Source: JAWXUT01 sp044426075 (GTDB lineage: Bacteria; Bacillota; Clostridia; Christensenellales; DTU072). From it: DNA of 19,753 nucleotides. Position 1 is the stretch's first letter, and the number at the start of each line of letters is the position of its first letter. Below, piece by piece: positions 1 through 6,816 of this stretch. Position numbers and translations under genes: made by a program. Location: the NCBI GenBank assembly GCA_044426075.1, contig JAWXUT010000022.1:1-19753 (forward strand). Direction: 5' to 3'. The notes under the pieces were generated by a model. It searched no databases. It was not told where the DNA came from and saw only the letters and a list, made by a program, of their open reading frames with translations.

Positions 1-335
1 AACATAATCATACTATCTCCACCTATTGCGTAGAAATACTCGTGGTTCCCGTACTTTTCTTTAATTTTAGGAATGATTTTATATGCAAAACTATCTTCTA
101 AACCAGCATCTCGCTCAATTGTGTCAATTATAACATCTTTTCTCACATTGACATATATCGATAACATTGCAACACGCTTGTCAAAATCAACCAATTTTTT
201 GCTCTTGTGGGGCGGATTGTATGACGGAACTAGAATAATCTTGTCGCATAATTTACTTGCGATTATCCCTTCTATTAACGCCATATGTTCGCTGTGAAGT
301 GGGTCAAATGCACCACCTAATATTGCATATTTCAT
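1..335 (-). CDS. nadD: Nicotinate-nucleotide adenylyltransferase, N-terminal part (cut by window edge)
   Basis: Transfers an adenylyl group from ATP to nicotinate mononucleotide in cytoplasmic NAD synthesis. About 111 residues are visible, starting MKYAILGGAFDPLHSEH. This is the nucleotidyltransferase signature GGxFDPxHxGH, with Glu in place of the last Gly. A second family hallmark, SYNPPHK, follows near residues 41-47, and a YAIGGDSM segment near residue 105 fits the family's xxGxD region. The C-terminal ISxTxxR motif lies outside the window. ATG at 333-335 is the only sensible start; the ribosome site is weak. The gene begins 47 bases after minE and may share its transcript. nadD usually sits with obgE and yhbY, so the min genes are an unusual neighbour. 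Family identity is clear; the truncation comes only from the window edge. Confidence 0.93.
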   Translation of the reverse strand, partial: MKYAILGGAFDPLHSEHMALIEGIIASKLCDKIILVPSYNPPHKSKKLVDFDKRVAMLSIYVNVRKDVIIDTIERDAGLEDSFAYKIIPKIKEKYGNHEYFYAIGGDSMIM

Positions 336-382
336 ATCTTAATTATATATCAAAACACCTTTTTTTGCAAGAGTTTTATATG

Positions 383-619
383 TTACAATATTTTTACAGC
401 CTTAATTCTATCAATATTGCAATCAATTTTCAAACAATAACTGCCAGCGTTTGTGAGTATCACATCAATGTTTAAACTATTTGTATTAAATTCAAAATAT
501 CCACTCAATATATTTAACATATCTGAGCGCAATATGCCAAGTGTTTCTGTTGGAATGTCATTGTCATTTAACAGCATTTTTTTAGCCCTAGTAAATGTTT
601 CGTTTTTGCGTTTAATCAT
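383..619 (-). CDS. minE: Cell division topological specificity factor MinE
   Basis: MinE stimulates MinD ATPase and drives the Min system that keeps the Z-ring away from the poles. The 78-residue product matches the family by length, by the stretch RAKKMLLNDNDIP (residues 11-23, equivalent to the MinD-contacting helix) and by LRSDMLNILSGYFEFN (residues 30-45, the dimerising topological-specificity domain), followed by a beta strand with an IDVIL core. It lies directly after minD: its site AAAGGAG is within the last minD codons and its ATG is 5 bases past the minD stop, so the two are translated from one mRNA. The N terminus is short and charged (MIKRKNETF) and lacks the hydrophobic membrane-targeting segment found at the start of E. 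coli MinE. Sequence similarity is moderate; position after minD makes the call firm. Confidence 0.85.
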   Translation of the reverse strand: MIKRKNETFTRAKKMLLNDNDIPTETLGILRSDMLNILSGYFEFNTNSLNIDVILTNAGSYCLKIDCNIDRIKAVKIL

Positions 620-624
620 TGTTT

Positions 625-1398
625 TTATCTCCTTTTAAATCTTCCAAATATACCACTATATTGCGCTTCTGGATTGTAAATTTTCTGCGACATACCCCTT
701 ATGTTTTCTGCAAAATATGTATATGCTTCTGCGGTTTTGCTTTTTATATTGGCGCTTATATGATTTGATTCCACAATTATATCATCTTCTGGCAACACCC
801 CTCTAATCTGCACGCGTAAAAGCTGACTGCACTCATATGGCGACATCATTTTTCCACGAACAACCATATCGCCCCTAACACGATTAACGGCTAATCCAAC
901 TGTTGCAATGTGATATGAACCCAACATTCCTATTACTTTATCTGCGTCGCGCAAGGCACTGATATGCGGGGTTGTAACAACAATTGCTTCACTTGCTGGC
1001 ACAACTGCGCGTTGAAATCCCTCATCAATTCCCGCGGGGCAATCAATCAAAATGAAGTCATAGCTAGGTTGAAGTTCTGTAATAATGTCAGAAAATATTT
1101 CATTTGTCAACACATCTATCGGCAGATATCGTGCTGTTGGCAATAGATAAAGATTGTTGTAAACCTTATCACAAATAAGCGCCTTGTTGATACTACATCT
1201 ACCCGCTATTATGTCACCAATATCATATACAATATCACCTTCCATATTAAGCGCAACATCAAGATTATTTAACCCAACATCAGCGTCAACCATACAAACT
1301 CTTGCACCGCTTTTTGCTAGTGCCCCACCTAAATGTGCTGCAACTGTTGTCTTTCCGACACCACCTTTGCCCGATGTTATTACAATTTTTCTTGCCAT
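625..1398 (-). CDS. minD: Septum site-determining ATPase MinD
   Basis: Membrane-associated ParA/MinD-type ATPase that dimerises with ATP, binds the membrane and recruits the division inhibitor. The 257 residues carry the deviant Walker A motif SGKGGVGKTT at residues 9-18 with its signature lysine, the MVDADVGLNNLD switch I region (about 36-47) and a Walker B FILIDCPAGID near 115-125. The C terminus ends GIFGRFKRR, a short basic amphipathic tail consistent with the MinD membrane-targeting sequence. The ATG at 1396-1398 follows a GAGG site at 1407-1410 that lies inside a 40-base palindrome. It is followed at once by minE. No minC is seen in the window. Length and motifs are normal for the family. 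Confidence 0.95.
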   Translation of the reverse strand: MARKIVITSGKGGVGKTTVAAHLGGALAKSGARVCMVDADVGLNNLDVALNMEGDIVYDIGDIIAGRCSINKALICDKVYNNLYLLPTARYLPIDVLTNEIFSDIITELQPSYDFILIDCPAGIDEGFQRAVVPASEAIVVTTPHISALRDADKVIGMLGSYHIATVGLAVNRVRGDMVVRGKMMSPYECSQLLRVQIRGVLPEDDIIVESNHISANIKSKTAEAYTYFAENIRGMSQKIYNPEAQYSGIFGRFKRR

Positions 1399-1406
1399 AA
1401 AAAATA

Positions 1407-1446
1407 CCTCAACACATTATCTCATAATATTGATAATGAATTGAGG
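1407..1446 (-). promoter_or_regulatory. Imperfect palindrome masking the minD ribosome site
   Basis: The arms are CCTCAA (1407-1412) with TTGAGG (1441-1446), and CATTATC (1415-1421) with GATAATG (1432-1438), separated by matching 2-base gaps and a 10-base centre. Read on the minus strand, the 3' arm is the GAGG ribosome site of minD, followed by TATTTTTTATGG. In RNA the hairpin would sequester the site; with the T-run it also looks like a terminator for the upstream surface-protein gene. It could instead be a protein-binding operator. No convincing -35/-10 pair is seen here, so whether minD has its own promoter is open. Confidence 0.6.
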
Positions 1447-1499
1447 CTATTTTTGTAATATTTTGATTTTTATTGTAAGTTTATTTTGGGTATCTGAAG

Positions 1500-3497
1500 T
1501 TAGTGTTTTCGTTTCCTTTTATCAACAATTCTATAAATTATTATGCCTGCTACAAATGCCACTACAGCTATTGCAATAACCACTGCTATTGTAGATAATA
1601 TTAGACTCGTTGAATAAAAAGCATTGCCCACCCATATTCCTGAACCATAATCAATTTCTGTATATTTGCATATTAAGAAAAAATTCCCAACATCATATGC
1701 TGTTGCATTTATATATCCGTCTGATATATATGACGCTAGTTCTACAAGACTTCCGCTTTTGTCAAGGCAAAAAACTTCTGCAATTGTAGCGCTATTTGGG
1801 AGCAAAATTTCAAGCAAAATTTCATCTGATATTACTACATTTTCTCCCGTACTATCAATTATAGAAAGTGATAAAGAGTATCCATTATAGTCGCTGTATC
1901 CCGCCAAAATTGAGCCTTGCAAAATGTAATCATCAATAACACTATCAGCTAGCGCAATGGTTGATATAAATATTGTTGCTGTGTCGCCAAGCAATAAATT
2001 TGTGCTTGATGCTGGCACTGTAAAATCCATTATAGAAAGCCCAGTTGGCACTTTATTAAACACTGTTGTTACAATGATGTCGCCCACAATAGCCTCATCA
2101 ATGGCTCTGCAATAGCCCGCAATTGTGCTAGTTGATTGATTGTCTGAAAATAGATAATTACTTAGTGCATTAAAGCTAGATATCACAGTGCTCCACCCTA
2201 ATGTGCTGTACAAATCGCTATCTAGCGCATTATAAATTGCGTTATAGGATAACAATGTTGTGTTGTCAAATGTGGCAAAACTGTATCCATATGAAGCCTT
2301 TAATCCAACATAATCTTCTGCATATATTACAAAATCCGCAAATGAAGATATTCTAACCATATAGGTATTGTCAATTACTCTAGTCAACTCTTCGCCAGTA
2401 CTTAAATAAACTTTATTTATTCCACTCTCGTAGTCTTGTATTGATACTGTAATTACAATAGGATACTCTTCTGTTAAATCGCAACTAATATTAAAATTGT
2501 TCATAAGCATTGAACTAGAAGGTGCAACCGAATCGATACAAGTAATTGTATATTCATAGTATTTTGCCAATCCATCAACATAATATATTATCGCAATAAC
2601 AGAATTATTTGTATTTACTTCAAATGAACCAGTGTACTCTTGCAATGAAGAATCACCACTGCTATTTGAAATCTTGTAATATTTTGGTGCTGCTGGATGC
2701 GCGTCATACTCTTCACCCCAGCTAATTGTTACAGTAACCGAAGTCACGTAACCACCATTATTGTTTAAAGTAACAGTTGGAATTTCGCAATCTGGATATC
2801 CATATTTATCATATATATACTGCTTTTCAAAAAGATTGCCAACATTATCATACACATAAAATGTTATTATGCAATTTGAATTAATTAATAGGCTTCCGCT
2901 AGTTTCATTTTTTAAAAAATATGATGCAATTTCTCCGTCAATTTCAATAGTGTAATATGAACTAACCCCGTCAATGCCAGTAACTTCATTATCTTCATCT
3001 TGAACAATTTCATATTCAAAATAAAATGGAGAATCTGTATATTCATCAAACACACTTTCATTACTGCTTATAGAAAAATCCGCTACATTGTCATTATATA
3101 CGGTGATATTTATGCTGTCACCCATCAACTCATTGTCAGCCGAATATGCGCTTGCAGCAATTTCAATCTTGCCTTCATTTTTAACAACATATTCTACTAC
3201 GCCATTTTCCGCATATTCAATAAATGGGCCATATGCAACGCCGTCATCATAAATTGTTAGCGATAAATAACTGTAAGTTGTTGCATAAGTTACAATAATA
3301 TTGCTGCCATAATTTTCGTATTTAGAATAGTTAAAATTGCTTCTCTCACCATTTTCATCAATTGAAGTTACGCTTTGTACATAAAAAACCTCTTCTGTAT
3401 CTGCAAAAGCTAAACCACTGTACGCGGTTGTGGCAAAAACAAACAACAAAAGTGTTATAACAACAAATATAGGCAACTTAATTATTTTTGTACTCAT
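1500..3497 (-). CDS. Secreted, membrane-anchored Ig-like surface protein
   Basis: Unrecognised 665-residue surface protein. Residues 1-32 form a signal peptide (basic start, long hydrophobic core, probable cleavage after GLAFA). The body is rich in Ser, Tyr, Asn and acidic residues, with beta-rich segments resembling bacterial Ig-like modules; phrases such as YVYDNVGN and EYTITCIDSVAP are typical of these. A helical stretch lies around residues 410-470. The last extracellular part (about 490-625) has the pattern seen before membrane anchors in many Firmicutes proteins (DEI.LEI.LP, then a GYI.A..YDVGNF.L ending). A membrane helix (632-655) is followed by the basic tail VDKRKRKH, so the protein stays in the membrane with the bulk outside. 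There is no LPXTG motif. The ATG has no ribosome site and sits about 3 bases from the predicted transcript start. Function unknown; adhesion or envelope structure is a guess. Confidence 0.8.
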   Translation of the reverse strand: MSTKIIKLPIFVVITLLLFVFATTAYSGLAFADTEEVFYVQSVTSIDENGERSNFNYSKYENYGSNIIVTYATTYSYLSLTIYDDGVAYGPFIEYAENGVVEYVVKNEGKIEIAASAYSADNELMGDSINITVYNDNVADFSISSNESVFDEYTDSPFYFEYEIVQDEDNEVTGIDGVSSYYTIEIDGEIASYFLKNETSGSLLINSNCIITFYVYDNVGNLFEKQYIYDKYGYPDCEIPTVTLNNNGGYVTSVTVTISWGEEYDAHPAAPKYYKISNSSGDSSLQEYTGSFEVNTNNSVIAIIYYVDGLAKYYEYTITCIDSVAPSSSMLMNNFNISCDLTEEYPIVITVSIQDYESGINKVYLSTGEELTRVIDNTYMVRISSFADFVIYAEDYVGLKASYGYSFATFDNTTLLSYNAIYNALDSDLYSTLGWSTVISSFNALSNYLFSDNQSTSTIAGYCRAIDEAIVGDIIVTTVFNKVPTGLSIMDFTVPASSTNLLLGDTATIFISTIALADSVIDDYILQGSILAGYSDYNGYSLSLSIIDSTGENVVISDEILLEILLPNSATIAEVFCLDKSGSLVELASYISDGYINATAYDVGNFFLICKYTEIDYGSGIWVGNAFYSTSLILSTIAVVIAIAVVAFVAGIIIYRIVDKRKRKH

Positions 3498-3506
3498 AAT
3501 ATATAA

Positions 3507-3535
3507 ATTATAACATAGTTGGCGTCGCTAATCAA
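3507..3535 (-). promoter_or_regulatory. Sigma-A-type promoter of the Ig-like surface protein
   Basis: Minus-strand TTGATT (3530-3535), 17 bases, then TATAAT (3507-3512). The -10 box ends 9 bases before the ATG, so transcription should begin about 3 bases before the start codon. No Shine-Dalgarno sequence is present, which suggests a nearly leaderless mRNA. Confidence 0.7.
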
Positions 3536-3670
3536 GTGGTGTTTTGTTATTAATAATGAAAATTGTGTGAATATAGTTGTAATCTTTGGCAAAAATTATA
3601 TGAGTAAATACACTATTGCTTCATATATTAGTAGTGAATAGGATATATAGTTAAATATTGCTAAATTATG

Positions 3671-3723
3671 TTTCCAAAACAGTAAATTTGCCTATTGTAA
3701 TTTGGAAAATTATGGTGTATAAT
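3671..3723 (+). promoter_or_regulatory. Promoter and flanking inverted repeat of the alcohol dehydrogenase
   Basis: TTGTAA (3695-3700), 17 bases and TATAAT (3718-3723) form a good sigma-A-type promoter. The perfect 8-base repeat TTTCCAAA (3671-3678) / TTTGGAAA (3701-3708) places one arm in the spacer and one just upstream of -35, a fitting arrangement for a repressor or redox regulator. It does not match the Rex operator TTGTTAA-N4-TTAACAA. The predicted transcript start is near 3730, giving a leader of about 39 bases. Confidence 0.65.
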
Positions 3724-3768
3724 AATGTTGTTATGTAAATCATAATATAAAAATTGGAGGTTATATTT

Positions 3769-4959
3769 ATGGCAAGATTCACACTACCAAGGGATATCTA
3801 CTTTGGAGCAGGTTCACTAAGCGAGCTAGCAAACATTAAAGGCACAAAAGCAATGGTTGTTGTTGGCGGTGGTTCAATGAAGCGATTTGGATTTTTGGAT
3901 CAAACTGTTTCATATTTAAAACAAGCTGGCATGGAAGTTATGTTGTTTGAAAATGTTGAACCAGATCCATCAGTAGAAACAGTGCTAAAAGGCGCTGAAG
4001 CAATGAGAGCATTTGAGCCCGATGTAATTGTATCAATCGGCGGTGGTTCACCAATAGATGCAGCAAAAGCAATGTGGGTATTCTATGAGTATCCAGAAAC
4101 AAAATTTGATGATATCAAAAATCCATTTACTCTACCAACCTTAAGACAAAAAGCAATCTTTGTAGCTGTTCCATCAACTAGTGGTACTGCAACCGAAGTT
4201 ACAGCATTTTCAGTTATAACAGATTACAGCACTGGCATTAAATATCCACTAGCGGACTACAATATCACGCCAGATATAGCAATTGTTGACCCTCTTATTG
4301 CAGAAACAATGCCTAAAATGCTAACAGCACACACTGGTATGGATGCGTTAACTCACGCAATTGAAGCATATGTATCAACTGTAGCAAACGACTTTACCGA
4401 CCCTCTTGCACTTAAAGCAATTAAAATGGTTTATGAATATCTATATGATTCATATGAGGGTAAAAAGGAAGCACGCGAAAAAGTTCACTATGCACAATGT
4501 TTAGCAGGTATGGCTTTCTCAAATGCACTTCTAGGAATCGTACACTCAATGGCTCACAAAACTGGTGCTGCCTTCGATAACGGACATATTCCACACGGTT
4601 GCGCAAACGCTATGTACTTGCCACAAGTTATTCGTTTTAATGCAAAAGATGCACGCGCAAAAACAAGATATGCAGAAATTGCTACATCTGTTGGGCTAAA
4701 AGGTGCAACTGAAGATGAGCAAGTTGCTTCCCTAGTTAAATCAATCGAGGATTGCAACATTCAACTAGATATACCTAATAGCATTCTTGACTTTAAAGGT
4801 TGCGAAATTAGTGAAGCTGAATTCCTATCAAAAGTTGATGCGATTGCAGTGAATGCAATTGGTGATGCTTGCACAGGTTCTAACCCTCGCCAACCAAGTG
4901 TTGCAGAAATGACAGAACTACTAAAATGCTGCTTCTATGGCACACCTTGCAACTTCTAA
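3769..4959 (+). CDS. Iron-containing alcohol dehydrogenase (class III)
   Basis: Interconverts an aldehyde or ketone and its alcohol with NAD(P)H in the cytoplasm; in fermenters it usually disposes of reducing power. The 396-residue protein has the N-terminal LPRDIYFGAGS start, the nucleotide-binding GGGSPIDAAK at residues 91-100, the PSTSGTATEVT loop at 135-145, and the metal ligands of the family: Asp192 and His196 in MDALTHAIEAY, His259 in GIVHSMAHK and His276 in HIPHG. It resembles the AdhE C-terminal domain and butanol dehydrogenases; the substrate cannot be deduced. The ATG at 3769 is chosen because the ribosome site TTGGAGG at 3754-3760 lies 8 bases upstream; a TTG inside that site would give a false five-residue extension. 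Own promoter and terminator make it a single-gene transcript. Confidence 0.95.
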   Translation: MARFTLPRDIYFGAGSLSELANIKGTKAMVVVGGGSMKRFGFLDQTVSYLKQAGMEVMLFENVEPDPSVETVLKGAEAMRAFEPDVIVSIGGGSPIDAAKAMWVFYEYPETKFDDIKNPFTLPTLRQKAIFVAVPSTSGTATEVTAFSVITDYSTGIKYPLADYNITPDIAIVDPLIAETMPKMLTAHTGMDALTHAIEAYVSTVANDFTDPLALKAIKMVYEYLYDSYEGKKEAREKVHYAQCLAGMAFSNALLGIVHSMAHKTGAAFDNGHIPHGCANAMYLPQVIRFNAKDARAKTRYAEIATSVGLKGATEDEQVASLVKSIEDCNIQLDIPNSILDFKGCEISEAEFLSKVDAIAVNAIGDACTGSNPRQPSVAEMTELLKCCFYGTPCNF

Positions 4960-4981
4960 ACTAAACACACATTTAGCACTT

Positions 4982-5012
4982 AAGGACTGATTGATTTCAG
5001 TCCTTTTTATTT
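4982..5012 (+). terminator. Rho-independent terminator of the alcohol dehydrogenase
   Basis: AAGGACTGA (4982-4990), loop TTGATT, TCAGTCCTT (4997-5005): a perfect 9-base stem followed by a T-rich run. It starts 22 bases after the stop codon. Confidence 0.92.
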
Positions 5013-5136
5013 TAGCGCCTTTTTAATGGCACAAATCTTAAATGATATTTTTTTTGCAAAAACTTATTTAAATGCCATTTTTCTGCAATTTAACGCATTG
5101 TTATCAAGAATATATTGCTTTATTTTTACTTTTTTG

Positions 5137-5178
5137 TTGACAGATATTATTGTTGTATTTTGTCAATAGTGCTATAAT
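5137..5178 (+). promoter_or_regulatory. Promoter of the PI-PLC-like gene with a TTGACA/TGTCAA dyad
   Basis: TTGTTG (5150-5155), 17 bases and TATAAT (5173-5178) form a promoter whose expected start, 7 bases downstream, is the A of the ATG at 5185, so the mRNA would be leaderless. The dyad TTGACA (5137-5142) / TGTCAA (5161-5166), 18 bases apart, overlaps the promoter and could be an operator. The TTGACA itself is 30 bases from the -10 box, too far to be its -35. The rest of 5013-5136 is AT-rich with nothing else I can support. Confidence 0.55.
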
Positions 5179-5184
5179 TTAACC

Positions 5185-5277
5185 ATGGAAATGCGTAAAA
5201 AAGTTAAGGTTACACTTTTAGTTGCTCTTGTTGTTGTACTGGTTTTTATTGTTGCTTTTGTTGGTGCTTTTTTATAA
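5185..5277 (+). CDS. N-terminal membrane anchor of the PI-PLC-like protein (different frame)
   Basis: A 30-residue reading frame begins MEMRKKVKV and continues as a hydrophobic helix of about 20 residues rich in Val, Leu and Ala, ending GAFL and TAA. This is the usual make-up of an uncleaved signal anchor. It has no ribosome site but sits at the predicted transcript start. The frame of the downstream phosphodiesterase stays open back through this region; moving by -1 at the T-run 5268-5273 yields a continuous protein (anchor, then IIGANNKQNS, then the catalytic domain). It is therefore best seen as the first exon-like part of that gene, not an independent peptide. Confidence 0.6.
   Translation: MEMRKKVKVTLLVALVVVLVFIVAFVGAFL
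5268..5277 (+). other. Frameshift junction: slippery heptamer T TTT TTA followed by TAA
   Basis: In the anchor frame the codons are GCT TTT TTA TAA. This is the X XXY YYZ form used for -1 ribosomal slippage, with the stop directly next. A -1 shift enters exactly the catalytic frame. A seventh T in the true sequence, or phase variation at T6, would have the same effect. No strong downstream hairpin or pseudoknot is visible in the A-rich sequence that follows. Confidence 0.6.
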
Positions 5278-5324
5278 TTGGTGCTAATAACAAACAAAAC
5301 AGCATTAACACTCAGCTTGAATTT

Positions 5325-6332
5325 ATGGAAAACATTGATTCATATTATGCTGAAAACACAATTCCAGACGAACAAACATTTGCTTCATTCGATATGTCAA
5401 ATATAGACGGCATTCAATTAAATGATGTCCGCACTATATTTACACACAATAGCTATAAGACTGATATCCCCTCTCTAAGCTATTCGCTAGTTAATTTAGT
5501 TTCAACTGATCTTGCACAAGAAGTTAATTATTCGCACGATAGATTAACAGAACAATTGCAAAATGGCGTTCGCGGATTTGAGTTAGATTTGCAATATTCT
5601 AACGGTGAATTTTCAATTGAGCACATTCCAGTATTTGACAATTTAACAAGCTGTTATAATTTTGAATTAGCTATGCAAGAGATAGCCGAGTGGTCTAGCA
5701 GAAATTCTAAACACGTTCCAATAACAATTATGTTTGAGATAAAAGATCTTGTTCCAATATTAAGTGCTGGAAAAGAAACAATTGATGACGAGGGTTGGGA
5801 TATTTTAGAAACAATACTAATTAACGTATTTGGTGAAGAAAATATAATAACTCCAGCTGATATGATGGGTGATTGCAGTACATTGCAAGAAGTAGCATTA
5901 ACAGATAGTTCGCCCGCATTATCCGATTGTTTAGGCAAAGTTATGTTTTTATTGCACCCAAGTGATACAGATACAGCAAATTATATCGCACGTGATACAA
6001 CAATGCAAAGTCAAGTAATGATTCCATTAATTTATATGAATAATGATGGTAGTGTTGACGCACAATATGAAGATTACTCATTGTTTAGAATGTACAATAA
6101 TATAAATGCAGAAATGGTTGGTGTTTTTCTTGATTTAACTAGTCAAGGCTATTATATAAGAACAAGAATGGATGCCGATATGGAGATTGATGCCACTAGA
6201 GCAGAACAAGCACTGGCTAGTTGTGCGCAATATTTATCAACAGATTTTGAAAATGGTAATTTGCTGTCATACACGGACTATGTTGCAAGTTATGACGACG
6301 GATATTATATAACACTTAGATATAACATATAA
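5325..6332 (+). CDS. Ca2+-dependent PI-PLC-like phosphodiesterase, catalytic domain
   Basis: Resembles the Ca2+-dependent phosphoinositide-specific phospholipase C family (PI-PLC-C1), TIM-barrel enzymes that cleave phosphodiesters. Visible hallmarks, numbered from the ATG at 5325: FTHNSYK with the first catalytic His41 and Asn42; HDRLTEQLQNGVRGFELDLQ with probable Ca2+ ligands Glu86 and Asp88; IEHIPVFDN with the second His100; then IAEWSSRNSKHVPITIMFEIKD, and near the C terminus GYYIRTRMDAD followed by CAQYLSTDFEN. Length (335 residues) is right for the domain. No ribosome site precedes this ATG and the frame is open upstream, so the natural protein very probably starts at 5185 and is shifted into this frame at 5268-5274, giving an enzyme anchored on the outer face of the membrane. 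The substrate (lipid or other phosphodiester) is unknown. Confidence 0.85.
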   Translation: MENIDSYYAENTIPDEQTFASFDMSNIDGIQLNDVRTIFTHNSYKTDIPSLSYSLVNLVSTDLAQEVNYSHDRLTEQLQNGVRGFELDLQYSNGEFSIEHIPVFDNLTSCYNFELAMQEIAEWSSRNSKHVPITIMFEIKDLVPILSAGKETIDDEGWDILETILINVFGEENIITPADMMGDCSTLQEVALTDSSPALSDCLGKVMFLLHPSDTDTANYIARDTTMQSQVMIPLIYMNNDGSVDAQYEDYSLFRMYNNINAEMVGVFLDLTSQGYYIRTRMDADMEIDATRAEQALASCAQYLSTDFENGNLLSYTDYVASYDDGYYITLRYNI

Positions 6333-6355
6333 AAAAAGGCGTAAGCCTTTTTTTT
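6331..6355. terminator. Bidirectional terminator between convergent genes
   Basis: AAAAAAAGGC (6331-6340), loop GTAA, GCCTTTTTTT (6345-6354), flanked by A and T runs on either side. It serves the PI-PLC-like gene on the plus strand, whose stop it overlaps, and bcp on the minus strand, whose stop is at 6354-6356. Confidence 0.9.
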
Positions 6356-6815
6356 ATTCGATATTAAGATATTTGCAAACTTGTGTAGGATTTTCAGTAG
6401 CCTTTGCTGCCTTATAAACCTTTTCAACAACGCCTTGTTCGTCAATAATAAATGTAGAACGAACCACTCCAAAACTAACTTTGCCATATAGTTTCTTTTC
6501 TTGCCATACGCCAAATGCTTCTATTGCTATCTTTTCTGGGTCGGATAGTAATATAAATGGAAGCGCATATTTATCTCTAAATTTTGCGTGAGACGCAACG
6601 CTATCTTTGCTAATTCCAATTACAACTGCCCCTTTTTCTTCAATTGCAGCATTGCATTCGGCAAAACCTTGTGCTTGCTTTGTGCAACCAGGTGTGTTGT
6701 CTTTTGGATAAAAATATACTATCACTTTTTTGCCTTTATAGTCAGATAATTTTACTTCATTGCCGTTTGCATCATTAAGTGCAATTTCTGGCGCTATTGT
6801 TCCTACTTCTAACAT
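6354..6815 (-). CDS. bcp: Peroxiredoxin of the Bcp/PrxQ family
   Basis: Reduces hydrogen peroxide and organic peroxides in the cytoplasm, normally using thioredoxin. The 153 residues follow the family closely: GTIAPEIALNDANG, then VIVYFYPKDNTPGCT with peroxidatic Cys44, then a VVRSTFIIDEQG segment carrying the conserved Arg. The resolving Cys that many Bcp proteins have five residues later is Gln49 here; the next cysteine is Cys54. It may therefore work as a 1-Cys enzyme or use Cys54. The ATG is one base after the yaaA stop, with a GGAG site inside the yaaA 3' end, so the two are translationally linked. The pairing with yaaA indicates a joint role in peroxide defence. Confidence 0.94.
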   Translation of the reverse strand: MLEVGTIAPEIALNDANGNEVKLSDYKGKKVIVYFYPKDNTPGCTKQAQGFAECNAAIEEKGAVVIGISKDSVASHAKFRDKYALPFILLSDPEKIAIEAFGVWQEKKLYGKVSFGVVRSTFIIDEQGVVEKVYKAAKATENPTQVCKYLNIE

Positions 6816-6816
6816 T

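Noticed and set aside
3671..3723. Rex redox-repressor site upstream of the ADH
   Set aside because: The repeat TTTCCAAA-N22-TTTGGAAA does not match TTGTTAA-N4-TTAACAA.
3754..3768. TTG start giving an ADH five residues longer
   Set aside because: The TTG is part of the TTGGAGG ribosome site; the ATG at 3769 has ideal spacing.
5023..5090. AATGGCA / TGCCATT repeat with T-runs between the ADH terminator and the PI-PLC promoter
   Set aside because: Only 7-base arms far apart in AT-rich DNA; the ADH already has a strong terminator upstream.
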